Part shown: positions 1 to 7,626 of the stretch, piece after piece
Position numbering within the stretch: the stretch's first letter is position 1
Layout of the letters: each line of letters starts with the position of its first letter
Assembly: GCF_002159915.1 (NCBI RefSeq)
Contig: NZ_NFJP01000014.1
Span: 28,352-92,351 of the forward strand
DNA length: 64,000 bases
Source: Gordonibacter sp. An230
Lineage (GTDB): Bacteria; Actinomycetota; Coriobacteriia; Coriobacteriales; Eggerthellaceae
Direction: 5' to 3'
Notes under the pieces: generated by a model
What the model was told of the DNA's origin: nothing
Seen by the model: the letters and a program-made list of their open reading frames with translations, nothing else
The model's database searches: none
Translations under genes and position numbers: made by a program

Positions 1-76
1 TGGCCACGCCGGCCTGGTATCGGATAGCGTTCGCTATGTCGGTGAGTATGTGTGTGGAAACGGTACCTACGGCCAT
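1..76 (-). CDS. Phage tail/structural protein, N-terminal fragment
   Basis: The gene runs off the left edge; only its first 25 codons are visible. It begins [20 protein letters not shown]. The LTDIANAIR word is common near the start of phage receptor-binding or fibre proteins in Gram-positive phages. The ATG at 76-74 shares one base with the TGA of the collagen-like fibre gene, so the two are translationally coupled and in one operon. The position downstream of the fibre fits another tail-tip or fibre component. Function beyond that is not readable. Confidence 0.55.
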   Translation of the reverse strand, partial: MAVGTVSTHILTDIANAIRYQAGVA

Positions 77-1599
77 CAGAACTCCTCTTCTTCGAGGTTG
101 GCAATGGCGGCGATCGCGTCGTCCACGTACTGCTTGGTGGCGTAGGCGGACAGGTCAGGCGTCGTCCCCGCCGGCCCCTGCGGCCCCTGCGGTCCCGTGG
201 CTCCCGTCTCGCCCTTGAGGTTGTGGAAGGCAAATGCGAACGTCCTGGCGGATGCCGTGCCGCCGAGCGTGACGTTCACGGAAGGCGTGCCGGTGGACGA
301 GTCGACGGTGGCCGAGGCGCCGGTGATGGTCGCGTCCGCGCCGTCGTCGCCCGTATCGCCCTTGGGTCCCTGCGGTCCCGTGGCGCCGGTCGCGCCGGTC
401 TCGCCCTGCGGCCCCGTCTCACCCTGGGGGCCGGTCTCGCCCTGGATTCCCTGGATGCCCTGCGGTCCGCGAAGGTCGGCCGAGCTCGTGCCCGACGCGC
501 TCGTGACGGTCAGCACCGAGCCGCTCCACGAGTGCGTGCAGGGGGTGCCGTCGGCGCCGGCAGGCCCCGTCGCGCCCTGCGGTCCCGTGTTGCCGGTGTC
601 TCCCTTCGGTCCCTGCGGGCCAGTGTCGCCGGTATCGCCCTTCTCACCCTGGGGACCCTGCGGCCCAGTCGGACCGGTCGCGCCGGTATCTCCCGTGTCA
701 CCCTTCGGCCCTTGCGGTCCCGTGGCGCCAGTCAAGCCCTGGATTCCCTGCGGTCCCTGCTCTCCAGTGTCGCCCTTGGGCCCCTGCGGTCCAGTCGCAC
801 CTGTGTCTCCCGTGTCACCCTTGTCGCCTTTCGGACCTGTCAAACCCTGGATGCCCTGCGGTCCCTGATCTCCCGTGTCGCCTTTCGGGCCCTGGGGACC
901 GGTCTCTCCCGTGTCACCCTTGTCGCCCTTCACGCCCTTGGCGACGTCGGCAGTCGTGGTGCCGTTCTTGTCGGTGATCGTGATGGCGCAGCCGCCCTCG
1001 GTCTGCGTGACGGTGGCCGTCGGGCTGAAACCGTCCGCGCCGTCGTAGTCGCCGCGCTGCGCCGCCGCCTGGATGGCGGCAGCCACCGCGTTCGCGCTGT
1101 CGGCAGCGTCCTCAGCGGCCTCGGCCGCCTCATTGGCGGCATCGGCAGCCTCGTTGGTGATCTCGATAGCGCCCTCGTAGCGCATGATCGTCTCCACGAA
1201 CAGGGTGAAGCCGTCCTCGCTCTCGGTGCCGCCGATGATCACGGGCTCCACGCGGATCGTGAACGCCCGCGTGCTGATGCTCTTGCCCTCGTGCGTCACC
1301 ATGAACTGCGCGTCAACGGCACCCTCGGCCTCCTGCATGGCGGCCGGATAGTACACGACGAACTGCCCGAGGGACGCGTCGATCTCCGTCATCGGCTCGC
1401 ACCCGCGCGTGCCGGCCATCTTGTGCCGCCAGAGGAAGTAGACCTCCGCGCCGGTCAGGTCGGCAACCGCGCCGCCCTGTCGGACGTGCAGCTCAAGGCC
1501 GCGCCCGTTCGCATCGGCAGGCGACGCCACCAGGAAGTCGCCCAGCCGCTCGTCGGCCGAGTCCCATATGATCGTGTGAAGTCCGTACCCGTCGAGCAT
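76..1599 (-). CDS. Collagen-like phage tail fibre / upper baseplate protein
   Basis: This 507-residue protein has a beta-rich head of about 130 residues that resembles the BppU-type N-terminal domain of baseplate upper proteins. A short Ala-rich helical stretch (about 145-180) follows, then long Gly-X-Y collagen-like repeats ([10 protein letters not shown] and relatives). These are interrupted near the middle by a non-collagen insert around [12 protein letters not shown] and near the end by another small domain. The C-terminus is a short helical segment ending in EEEEF. It probably forms a trimeric fibre at the tail tip for host recognition. ATG at 1599 follows a GGAGG site. The repeats are a known hot spot for recombination, so copy number may vary between strains. 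Confidence 0.8.
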   Translation of the reverse strand: MLDGYGLHTIIWDSADERLGDFLVASPADANGRGLELHVRQGGAVADLTGAEVYFLWRHKMAGTRGCEPMTEIDASLGQFVVYYPAAMQEAEGAVDAQFMVTHEGKSISTRAFTIRVEPVIIGGTESEDGFTLFVETIMRYEGAIEITNEAADAANEAAEAAEDAADSANAVAAAIQAAAQRGDYDGADGFSPTATVTQTEGGCAITITDKNGTTTADVAKGVKGDKGDTGETGPQGPKGDTGDQGPQGIQGLTGPKGDKGDTGDTGATGPQGPKGDTGEQGPQGIQGLTGATGPQGPKGDTGDTGATGPTGPQGPQGEKGDTGDTGPQGPKGDTGNTGPQGATGPAGADGTPCTHSWSGSVLTVTSASGTSSADLRGPQGIQGIQGETGPQGETGPQGETGATGATGPQGPKGDTGDDGADATITGASATVDSSTGTPSVNVTLGGTASARTFAFAFHNLKGETGATGPQGPQGPAGTTPDLSAYATKQYVDDAIAAIANLEEEEF

Positions 1600-1628
1600 G
1601 CCGCCTCCAATCCTCGGGCAAAAGAGTA

Positions 1629-1653
1629 GGCCCGCGTCACAAGGACGCGGGCC
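1629..1653 (-). terminator. Hairpin terminator after the oxidoreductase gene
   Basis: A perfect 10-bp stem (GGCCCGCGTC / GACGCGGGCC) with a 5-nt loop is followed on the - strand by TACTCTTTTG. It sits just downstream of the oxidoreductase gene and upstream of the fibre gene. It could stop the cargo transcript, and would also matter for read-through of the late operon. Confidence 0.6.
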
Positions 1654-1687
1654 CGACGCTCGTGCGGGATGTGAGCCAGCTGCGGCG

Positions 1688-2320
1688 CTACTTGCGCACG
1701 ACGCTGATGCGCTGGCGGATGTGGTCTCCGGACTCGATCTCGTCGACCATGGCTATGGCGTAGTCGGCGTAGCTGATGACGGACTCGCCGGCCTCGTTGA
1801 GCGTCAGCTCCTCGCCGGCCAGGGTGTAGGCCCCAGTGCGCTCGCCCTCGGCCTGGAAGTCCGCGGCGGGCGAGATGAAGGTCCAGCTCACGTCATCGCG
1901 CCCGCGAAGCCTCTCAAGCTCTTCGCCCTGGGCGGCGGCCAGCGGCTTGAAGGCGTCGGGGAAGTCGGGGCCGTCGGCCACGCACGCGGTGTGCTCGGGG
2001 TTCACGTAGAGCGAGCCCGCGCCGCCCACGACGAGCAGGCGCACATCGGTGCCGGAGAGCACGTCGCACAGGTGCTGGCTCGTGGCCACGTGCCCATCTA
2101 GGGTCTCGGGCGCCCAGGCGCCGAAGGCGTCGACCACGGCGTCGAAGCCCGCCAGGTCCTCGGCCGTGATGTCCATGATGTCCTTCTGGACGGCCTTCTC
2201 GGCGGCCGTCTGGTTCTCTTCGCGCACGAACACGGTCACGTCGTTCCCGCGCTCCACGGCCTCCTTCACGATGAGCTTGCCGGCCCTGCCGTTTGCTGCG
2301 ACGACTGCGATCTTCTTCAT
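1688..2320 (-). CDS. NAD(P)-binding oxidoreductase, YwnB/NmrA-like
   Basis: This 210-residue protein has a single Rossmann-type domain. It starts [20 protein letters not shown], with a dinucleotide-binding loop GRAGK in place of GxxGxxG, then [11 protein letters not shown] and [12 protein letters not shown] strands and a WTFISPA segment typical of the atypical short-chain dehydrogenase/NmrA group. The length matches YwnB-like proteins. ATG at 2320 is preferred because AAAGGGGC precedes it. The gene is divergent from an Rrf2 regulator, the same pairing as ywnA-ywnB in Bacillus subtilis. This is a metabolic or redox cargo gene inside a phage tail module; the substrate is unknown. Confidence 0.8.
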   Translation of the reverse strand: MKKIAVVAANGRAGKLIVKEAVERGNDVTVFVREENQTAAEKAVQKDIMDITAEDLAGFDAVVDAFGAWAPETLDGHVATSQHLCDVLSGTDVRLLVVGGAGSLYVNPEHTACVADGPDFPDAFKPLAAAQGEELERLRGRDDVSWTFISPAADFQAEGERTGAYTLAGEELTLNEAGESVISYADYAIAMVDEIESGDHIRQRISVVRK

Positions 2321-2339
2321 GGTGGTGCCCCTTTCGTAG

Positions 2340-2468
2340 GTTGTAACCTTAACGCTTACAGCCTGTACTATGCCATGCCGCCGTTGTAATGTCAACGATT
2401 ACATCAAGGGCGTCCACAACTCCTCCATAGTTGTAACACGTGACATTACAACCAATGCGTGCTACGCT
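2340..2468. promoter_or_regulatory. Divergent promoters with GTTGTAA-type operators
   Basis: The leftward promoter reads TTGACA (2395-2390), 17 bp, CATAGT (2372-2367). A rightward candidate is GTGACA (2440-2445), 17 bp, TACGCT (2463-2468). A 23-bp imperfect palindrome with GTTGTAA and TTACAAC arms lies at 2430-2452. A 12-nt copy of one arm, GTTGTAATGTCA, is at 2383-2394 over the leftward -35, and a half site is at 2340-2347. The layout suggests autoregulation and control of the oxidoreductase by the Rrf2 protein. Confidence 0.6.
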
Positions 2469-2491
2469 ATCCCAAGAGAAAGAGAGGGATC

Positions 2492-2932
2492 ATGAGGTTC
2501 TCGTCCAGACTGCCGGTAGCCACCCACATACTGCTCTGCATCGCCCTGCTCGGCGAGGAGCACAAGACCACGTCCACGTTCCTCGCTGGAAGCGTCGGGG
2601 TGAACCCCGTCATCGTGCGCAACGTCCTGGGCCAGCTCAAGGCCGCGGGCCTCGTCGCCGTGGAGCCGGGCGTGGGTGGGGCGTCCCTCACCATGGAACC
2701 CGAGGAGATCACGCTGCGCGACGTGCTCGAGGCCGTCGAGGACGACACCGGCGTGTTCCACATGCACGAGCACCCCAGCCCCGAGTGCCCCATCGGCCGC
2801 AACGTCCACGCCGTGTTGGGCGCGGAGCTCGAGGCCGCGGAGACCGCCATGCTGGAGAGACTTGCCTCCACCACCCTGGCCGACCTCGCGGACGAGACGC
2901 GCGAGCTCATCCAGCAGCAGGAGCAGGGCTAA
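2492..2932 (+). CDS. Rrf2-family transcriptional regulator (YwnA-like)
   Basis: This 146-residue protein has a winged-helix domain of Rrf2 type: RLPVATHILLCIALL, TSTFLAGSVGVNPVIVRNVLGQLKAAGLV and the wing region with EPGVGGASL. The helical half contains HEHPSPECPIG. There are only two cysteines (in LLCIALL and PECPIG), so the three-cysteine iron-sulfur pocket of IscR/NsrR-like members is absent; sensing by a redox cysteine or a ligand is possible. ATG at 2492 follows AGAGAGGGATC. It is divergent from the oxidoreductase, and its stop overlaps the Tal-like gene end by three bases in convergent orientation. It probably represses the pair through the palindromes at 2340-2452. Confidence 0.85.
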   Translation: MRFSSRLPVATHILLCIALLGEEHKTTSTFLAGSVGVNPVIVRNVLGQLKAAGLVAVEPGVGGASLTMEPEEITLRDVLEAVEDDTGVFHMHEHPSPECPIGRNVHAVLGAELEAAETAMLERLASTTLADLADETRELIQQQEQG

Positions 2933-4149
2933 AAGTCCAGGTCCGCGAGCTCGTCCAGATCGTCGATCGCCTCGGTGACGGTCTCGGTCACGCGCTCGGT
3001 TGAAGCCGCGCTCGTCAGGTTGCCGTCGATGCCGACAACGTCGTTCTGCAGCGTGGCCACGTCGGCCGCCAATGCGCTCACCTGCTCGTAGTCGGCCTTC
3101 TGGACGGTGCCCACGGTCACGCGGGCAACCACCGTCTCGCCGAACGTGCGCACGCGCCGCACGATCCGTGCCGTCAGACGCCATTCTGGGTCACGCGACG
3201 TGTCGATCACGGCCACGGTGTCACCCAGCTCGGCGTCGTCGCCGTCGAGCGCCGCCACGTCGATCTCGTAGCTGACCTTGGGCTGCGTCGCCTCAGCCAG
3301 GGCCCGCCTGGTCAGCACGATCAGCCGCTCGGGCTCGGTCACGTCGGAGAACGTCACCTGCCCAAAGGAATGCACCCTGGCGGTGCGGTCCGCGTTCCAG
3401 CGACCCCAGACCAGCTTGGCGCTCTCGTCGGCCACGTAGTTCAGGCCGCCATTGATGTCCCCGAAGGTCAGCTTGCGCCGGTACCCGGCCTTGTAGTTGC
3501 CGTCCTCGTCGGTGAATGGCAGTCCAGCTCCAAACCCATACAATGCCGTGTACACGTCCTGCTCGAGCACCGTGCACGTACATCCGGCCATGTTCTTGCC
3601 GTAGGTGAAGCGCAGGCCTCGCCACTCTCCGCGCTCGTCGTCCAGGCGAATCGCCCTCGATGCCACGCGCCCGTTCGCAACCGTGATGATCGGCGTAACC
3701 TCGCCGCCCCACACCTCGGCGACGCGGCGGAGCGCCCAGAGTGCGTTCTGGTGGTAGATGAGCGCCCCGGCGGTGCCGAGGGATGCGCAGTACGCAATCG
3801 ACCATCTCGTCGGCGCGAGCACAGCCGTCAGCGCCTGCCGCGCCGTGCGGGAAACCAGCTGGGCCTCCTCGATGAAGTCGTCGAGCATCTCGCAGAGGGA
3901 TGACTCGGCGTAGACGGAACAGAGCCCCTCCAGAGGCTCCTCGGTCCTCACGACCACGTGCTCGCGCCAGGTCTCGCCGTCGAGCCACAGAAGCCGGTCG
4001 CCCTTGGCAGGCACCTCGTAGCTGCAGAACTCGAGCGTGTCCTCGCCGTTGAGCTCCTCGGTGTGCACGAGCTCGCCGACAACGCGAAGAAGCCCGATGC
4101 GCTCGTCCCAGCGGTCGAACCAGTAGAGCGTCGGCACCATGCTCGCCAT
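2929..4149 (-). CDS. Tail-tip protein, Tal / ReqiPepy6 Gp37-like
   Basis: A 406-residue protein directly downstream of Dit, where tail-associated (Tal) baseplate hub proteins lie in siphophages. The beta-rich N-terminus (TLYWFDRWDERIGLLR...) and the central part with ALWALRRVAEVWGGE resemble the prophage endopeptidase-tail / ReqiPepy6 Gp37-like hub family. The C-terminus is a short coiled-coil-like stretch (SALAADVATLQNDVVGIDG) that could carry the fibre. No peptidase motif is evident. The ATG at 4149 shares one base with the Dit stop; a GTG nine bases upstream is possible but sits inside the ribosome site. The family name is a judgement from position and pattern. Confidence 0.65.
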   Translation of the reverse strand: MASMVPTLYWFDRWDERIGLLRVVGELVHTEELNGEDTLEFCSYEVPAKGDRLLWLDGETWREHVVVRTEEPLEGLCSVYAESSLCEMLDDFIEEAQLVSRTARQALTAVLAPTRWSIAYCASLGTAGALIYHQNALWALRRVAEVWGGEVTPIITVANGRVASRAIRLDDERGEWRGLRFTYGKNMAGCTCTVLEQDVYTALYGFGAGLPFTDEDGNYKAGYRRKLTFGDINGGLNYVADESAKLVWGRWNADRTARVHSFGQVTFSDVTEPERLIVLTRRALAEATQPKVSYEIDVAALDGDDAELGDTVAVIDTSRDPEWRLTARIVRRVRTFGETVVARVTVGTVQKADYEQVSALAADVATLQNDVVGIDGNLTSAASTERVTETVTEAIDDLDELADLDF

Positions 4150-4868
4150 CACGCCCACCTTTCGGAGAAGCGCGTCTCCACGTAGGTGCAGTTGGAGGTC
4201 GAGAGGATCGCCTCGCCGGGGTCGAGCGCGAAGAAGTCGCTCGCAAGCGCCACGCAGTCACGCGCGTCCACGTCGTTGATGCGCACCGTCTCGCCCTGGC
4301 AGTCGACGACGACGGCCTCGCCGCCGGCGAACTCGTAGTCCACGCGGATGCCGCGCCCGATCGCCGGCACCGACACCTGCAGGTAGGTGCCTGCAGCCGC
4401 AACGAGCCGGATCTCGGGCAGCGTCGGCCAGTTGCCGCCCACGTCGAAGCGGGCCGTGCGCTCGACGCGCTCGGCGCCCCAGCCGATGGGGTCGAACAGG
4501 GTGAACGTCAGCTGGCACTCGCCGTCCTCGAAGAGGTTCGACCAGTCGGCCGCGCCCACGAGAATCACGTCGCGGTACTCGATCTCCGGGTCATCTGGAA
4601 GTATCAGGTTCCCGCCGCCAGGCCATGACAGCCAGCGGCGCACCTTGGCCCGCATCTGCGCCATGCCGGTGAAGCCGGGGTTGTAGCCCATGTCCATGAA
4701 GAGCCGCACGGTCACGTCGACCGGCGGGATGTAGCCCGAGACGAGCAGCGCCCCGGCACGTCCGGGGACGCGCATGTACTCTGCGATGACGGGGTTCGCG
4801 GACCTCGCGACCACCTCCGCGCTGCAGACGTCGGAGAAGTCGTTGCCGGCGTAGACGATCGACCTCAT
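4149..4868 (-). CDS. Distal tail protein (Dit, Sipho_tail-like)
   Basis: A 239-residue protein with the Dit signature: an N-terminal segment with PVIAEYMRVPGRAGALLVSGYIPPVDVTV (split in the text here: VPGRAG then GYIPPVDV), the motif RAKVRRWLSWPGGGNLILPD, then YRDVILVGAADWSNLFEDG and QLTFTLFDPIGWG. These match the hexameric Dit hub that joins the tail tube to the tail tip, with a galectin-like C-terminal half after residue 130. Its ATG overlaps the TGA of a 49-codon gene. The usual upstream neighbour, a tape-measure gene, is absent. Confidence 0.8.
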   Translation of the reverse strand: MRSIVYAGNDFSDVCSAEVVARSANPVIAEYMRVPGRAGALLVSGYIPPVDVTVRLFMDMGYNPGFTGMAQMRAKVRRWLSWPGGGNLILPDDPEIEYRDVILVGAADWSNLFEDGECQLTFTLFDPIGWGAERVERTARFDVGGNWPTLPEIRLVAAAGTYLQVSVPAIGRGIRVDYEFAGGEAVVVDCQGETVRINDVDARDCVALASDFFALDPGEAILSTSNCTYVETRFSERWA

Positions 4869-5014
4869 GCGTTGCCCCTCGCTCTCCCGTAGGAGGACGC
4901 CCGACGTTGCGACTCACGTGCCGCGCGGTCGTCCTTTCCGAAGGGCTTTGCCCGCTTCACGACGGGCTCGGGCGTGCGCCCCGCGCTATTGACGCGCCTG
5001 GTCTTGTCGCTCAT
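4865..5014 (-). CDS. Small basic protein, 49 aa, in the tail operon
   Basis: This short reading frame starts MSDKTRRVNSAGRTPEP and ends SYGRARGNA. About a quarter of its residues are Lys or Arg, and there is no hydrophobic segment. Its ATG overlaps the TGA of the upstream minor capsid gene (ATGA), and its own TGA overlaps the ATG of the Dit gene. This two-sided coupling argues that it is translated. It occupies the slot where tail tube, assembly chaperone and tape-measure genes normally lie. Function unknown; it could be a nucleic-acid-binding or assembly peptide. Confidence 0.6.
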   Translation of the reverse strand: MSDKTRRVNSAGRTPEPVVKRAKPFGKDDRAARESQRRASSYGRARGNA

Positions 5015-5397
5015 AGGCTTCTCACCACCGTAAGCCTCACGTCGAACTCGTACACGAAGCGGCCTGACCCGTCGCGCTCCTTGAAGGCGGGCGCGGTCGT
5101 GTCCAGGCCGCAGATGCGCCAGCTGCCGTTCTCGGCGACCGGCTCCCAGCCGTAAGTGCGAATCCAGCGCTCGCAGGCCTGGGCATCCGCCTCGGCCTGG
5201 GCCTCAACGTCGCGCACGACGAGCACGGCGACCGTCACGGTCCCGCGCTCCTCGTCCTCCATCCGCGCCTCGCGCTCGAACTTTCCCTCGCGCACGACGA
5301 TGGGCTCGGGGTCTTCCGCCGCCGACGGAACACTTGCGAAGTAGCTTGCGAAGTCGCCATCTAGCAGTGCCTTCGCGATAAGAAACGAAAGCTGCAA
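5011..5397 (-). CDS. Minor capsid / tail-completion protein
   Basis: A 128-residue protein with the alpha/beta pattern of tail terminator-like minor capsid proteins: an N-terminal helix (LSFLIAKALLDGDFASYF), strands around GTVTVAVLVVRDVEAQAEAD, a helix ERWIRTYGW and a final strand FVYEFDVRLTVVRSL. It lies after two other connector-type genes downstream of the capsid gene, the slot of Minor_capsid_3-like proteins in A118-type phages. It overlaps the next gene by ATGA. Assignment rests mainly on position and fold pattern. Confidence 0.55.
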   Translation of the reverse strand: MQLSFLIAKALLDGDFASYFASVPSAAEDPEPIVVREGKFEREARMEDEERGTVTVAVLVVRDVEAQAEADAQACERWIRTYGWEPVAENGSWRICGLDTTAPAFKERDGSGRFVYEFDVRLTVVRSL

Positions 5398-5403
5398 GGA
5401 GAA

Positions 5404-5730
5404 TCACCTCACCTTGAGTTCCCAATGGTGCACGCGCCCGAACAGGTCGCAGCAGGCGTGCGACTCGGCCACGTACATCGAGCGGCCGCCGACGGCCACT
5501 CTCGATCCCGCCACCACCTCGAACGCGCCGATGGAGTTGACCGCGTCGACGAAGACGGTCCCGCCGCCAGCATCCGCGCTCCTGTGATCGTCGTCCGAGA
5601 CCCTCTGCGTCCGCTCGAAGCGTACGTTGCAGATGAGCTCGGGCTCGTCGTAGGTGCCGTCGGGTAGCGGCGCTCGCACGGTCATCGTGTCGGGCAGCGC
5701 CGATCTCGGTATCGGGCGGATCGACCTCAT
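5404..5730 (-). CDS. Minor capsid / head-closure protein
   Basis: A 108-residue beta-rich protein (RSIRPIPRSALPDTMTVR, then CNVRFERTQRVSDDDHRSAD, GTVFVDAVNS, SRVAVGGRSMYV and HHWELKVR). The arrangement fits Minor_capsid_1-like head-closure proteins (SPP1 gp16 type). ATG at 5730 shares a base with the upstream stop and has GGGGGTG ahead of it; a GTG six bases upstream is the alternative start. It acts between portal/adaptor and tail in the mature particle. Position in the late operon is the main support. Confidence 0.6.
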   Translation of the reverse strand: MRSIRPIPRSALPDTMTVRAPLPDGTYDEPELICNVRFERTQRVSDDDHRSADAGGGTVFVDAVNSIGAFEVVAGSRVAVGGRSMYVAESHACCDLFGRVHHWELKVR

Positions 5731-6068
5731 CAGCACACCCCCGTGAACGCCATGCCGGAGAGCCCGAGCTCGCGAAGCGCCGCTGCTGTCGCCAGCTCCT
5801 CGCCGGTCGTCTGCTGGCTCGCGTAGTTCTTCACGCTGAACTCGCCGATCTGGAAGCCTCCGACCTCACCCGCGCCGTACTCGGCGAAGGCGTCGACTGC
5901 CGCGCACACGGCGCGCTTGAACACGTTGCAGGTGGTCGTCGCGCCTTTCGCGGCGCAGAGCCACTTCACGTGACTGTCAGCAATGGGCAGCGATGCCGCG
6001 AAGGCGGCCTCAGAGAGACCGCCCCCGTAGGTCTGCGAGTAGAACTCGTATGTCACGGTGGACGCCAC
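5730..6068 (-). CDS. Head-tail connector protein
   Basis: A 112-residue, mainly helical protein that starts at GTG 6068, two bases after the capsid stop codon, with ACGGAG upstream. It begins ASTVTYEFYSQTYGGGLSE and contains helices ADSHVKWLCAAKG and VFKRAVCAAVDAFAEYG, like the adaptor (SPP1 gp15 / gp6-like) proteins that dock under the portal. The three genes from capsid to here overlap or nearly touch, so they are co-translated. The exact family was not proven. Confidence 0.6.
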   Translation of the reverse strand: MASTVTYEFYSQTYGGGLSEAAFAASLPIADSHVKWLCAAKGATTTCNVFKRAVCAAVDAFAEYGAGEVGGFQIGEFSVKNYASQQTTGEELATAAALRELGLSGMAFTGVC

Positions 6069-6070
6069 GG

Positions 6071-6952
6071 CTACTCCGTGGAGGCCGAGACGTACACGCC
6101 GTCGAGCTTGTTGTCGAAGAGCTCCACGATGCCGTACTTGCGGTACTTCATCATGTAGGAGTCCAGCGACTCGAGCTCGTCGGGCGAGAAGACGCGCGAC
6201 GCCACGTGCTTGTCGAACTTGATGACGGCCGACTTCTCCACGACCATGAAGTTGATGTCCTTGCCGGTCGAGGCCTTGGCGTAGCCGAACTCGGTGTCGC
6301 CGGACTTCAGGTCGATTGCGGTGTAGAAGCGCACCTGCGGCACCTCGATCACGCGGGCGAAGCGCTCGAGCACGCGGTTGCTCATGGTGGGGTTGGCATA
6401 GGAGAAGTCGTCCAGCACGCCCTTGAGCGTCGGCGTGATGAAGAGGTAGCGCGACCCCAGCGTCACCTGCTTCTCGTCCATGGCGCTTGTCACATCGCGA
6501 AGCGTCTGCAGGATGTCGGTGGCCGTGGCCTCCGAGAGGTCCTCCGGGGTCACGGTTACGCCCGTGTGCGATGCAATCTGCGAGAAGGTGAAGGCGTCGG
6601 CCTCCGGGGCCACCTGCGTGCGCTGGAGCTCGGCGCCGGCCTCCACGAAGCAGTCGTTCACGCCAGCCTCCTCGACGTCCATGACGTCGGCGAAAAGGCG
6701 GATGCCGCGGTCGTAGTTGAAGGTCTTGGTCTCGAACTCGTAGGTGATGGCGCCGGTCTTGTATCCCACGTTGCGCGTGTAGTCGCCGAGACCGGTGACG
6801 GAGATCTTCGGGATGAGGATCTCCTTGGCGTTGTGCCCGGCGCGGACCATGCGGCGGCCGGAGTTGAGCACGCCCGAGACGGACGCCCTCTGGTACACCT
6901 CGTCGATCACCGAGGTGTAGTTGCGTGCGAATGCGATGTTGTTGCTAGGCAT
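6071..6952 (-). CDS. Major capsid protein
   Basis: A 293-residue protein directly downstream of the scaffold gene. It starts MPSNNIAFARNYTSVIDEVY and has the long extended arm and insertion pattern of coat proteins of the HK97 fold: AKEILIPKISVTGLGDYTRN, a YKTGAITYEFETKTFNYDRG strand pair, RYLFITPTLKGVLDDFSYAN and the C-terminal HVASRVFSPDELESLDSYMM region. It forms the icosahedral shell. The ribosome site AAGGAGGG is the strongest in the late operon, as expected for the most abundant structural protein. Confidence 0.85.
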   Translation of the reverse strand: MPSNNIAFARNYTSVIDEVYQRASVSGVLNSGRRMVRAGHNAKEILIPKISVTGLGDYTRNVGYKTGAITYEFETKTFNYDRGIRLFADVMDVEEAGVNDCFVEAGAELQRTQVAPEADAFTFSQIASHTGVTVTPEDLSEATATDILQTLRDVTSAMDEKQVTLGSRYLFITPTLKGVLDDFSYANPTMSNRVLERFARVIEVPQVRFYTAIDLKSGDTEFGYAKASTGKDINFMVVEKSAVIKFDKHVASRVFSPDELESLDSYMMKYRKYGIVELFDNKLDGVYVSASTE

Positions 6953-6955
6953 TGC

Positions 6956-7498
6956 TTAGCCCTCCTTCTTGGTGTCGTCATCGTCGGTGAGTCCCGCGAT
7001 CTCGCGCCAGTGCTTGAGCGTCTTGCCCTCGTCGCTGGCCGCGCCCGCGTTGGGCAGCCCGGTCGCGCCGGAGCCGCCGGCGTTGCCGCCCTTGGCGTGC
7101 TTTCCGGTGGTCTCGAAGAGCCAGGGCTCGGCTTCCTTGAGCTTGTCCACGTCGTTGCCGTGGTCGCCGAGAAGGGCCCGCGCAGCCTTCACGTTGCGCA
7201 CGCCAGCGAGCTGCAGCTTGAAGTCGATGCGGTCGGACTCTCCCTGGGCCTTGAGCTCGGCGATCTCGCCGCGCAGCTGCTCTGCGGTCTCGGCGTTCTT
7301 CGCCGCCTCGGCCACCTGGGCCTCCAGGGATGCGATCTTCTCGTCGCGCTCGGCGATCTGCTTCTCGTAGTCGGGGGCGTTGCCGCCAGTCACTTCCTGC
7401 TGGCCCTGTTGTGTCTCCTGCTGCTCTTGGCCCTGCTGTTGCGACGTGTCCTGCGCACCCTGCGTGGCTTCCTGGCCGCCATTGGTCTCACCGTCCAT
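6956..7498 (-). CDS. Phage scaffolding protein (DUF4355-like)
   Basis: A 180-residue acidic protein with a Gln/Gly-rich disordered N-terminus (QQQGQEQQETQQGQQ), a central coiled coil (YEKQIAERDEKIASLEAQVA through AEQLRGEIAELKA) and a C-terminal segment ending TDDDDTKKEG. This three-part layout and its place immediately before the capsid gene are typical of internal scaffolding proteins, which direct procapsid assembly and are then removed. AAAGGCGG precedes the ATG. It is the first late gene after the defence operon, so it needs its own promoter or read-through. Confidence 0.8.
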   Translation of the reverse strand: MDGETNGGQEATQGAQDTSQQQGQEQQETQQGQQEVTGGNAPDYEKQIAERDEKIASLEAQVAEAAKNAETAEQLRGEIAELKAQGESDRIDFKLQLAGVRNVKAARALLGDHGNDVDKLKEAEPWLFETTGKHAKGGNAGGSGATGLPNAGAASDEGKTLKHWREIAGLTDDDDTKKEG

Positions 7499-7540
7499 GC
7501 TTTACCGCCTTTCGTTTCCTTGGGCGGCCAACAAGAAGGC

Positions 7541-7572
7541 AGCCCACCAACCTGCGATGAGGTTAGTGGGCT
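7541..7572. terminator. Hairpin between the defence operon and scaffold gene
   Basis: The arms AGCCCAC..AACCT and AGGTT..GTGGGCT form a long stem with a 6-nt loop. On the - strand the hairpin is followed by GCCTTCTTGTT. It lies after the GmrSD-like gene and before the scaffold gene, so it probably ends the defence transcript. Confidence 0.6.
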
Positions 7573-7626
7573 GTCACAAGGTAGATAGTAATTTGTGCGC
7601 CAGGGTCGTTTCGTGCTGGTTTACGT

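Noticed and set aside
100..950. CRISPR array or minisatellite from the repeated GGTCCCTGCGG-type words
   Set aside because: No constant repeat-spacer alternation; the period is the codon pattern of Gly-X-Y collagen repeats.
52..1629. 525-codon open frame on the + strand opposite the collagen-like fibre gene
   Set aside because: It is the mirror of Gly-Pro-rich codons on the other strand; Arg/Leu/Ala repeats without protein character. The - strand gene has a ribosome site, coupling and a recognised fold.
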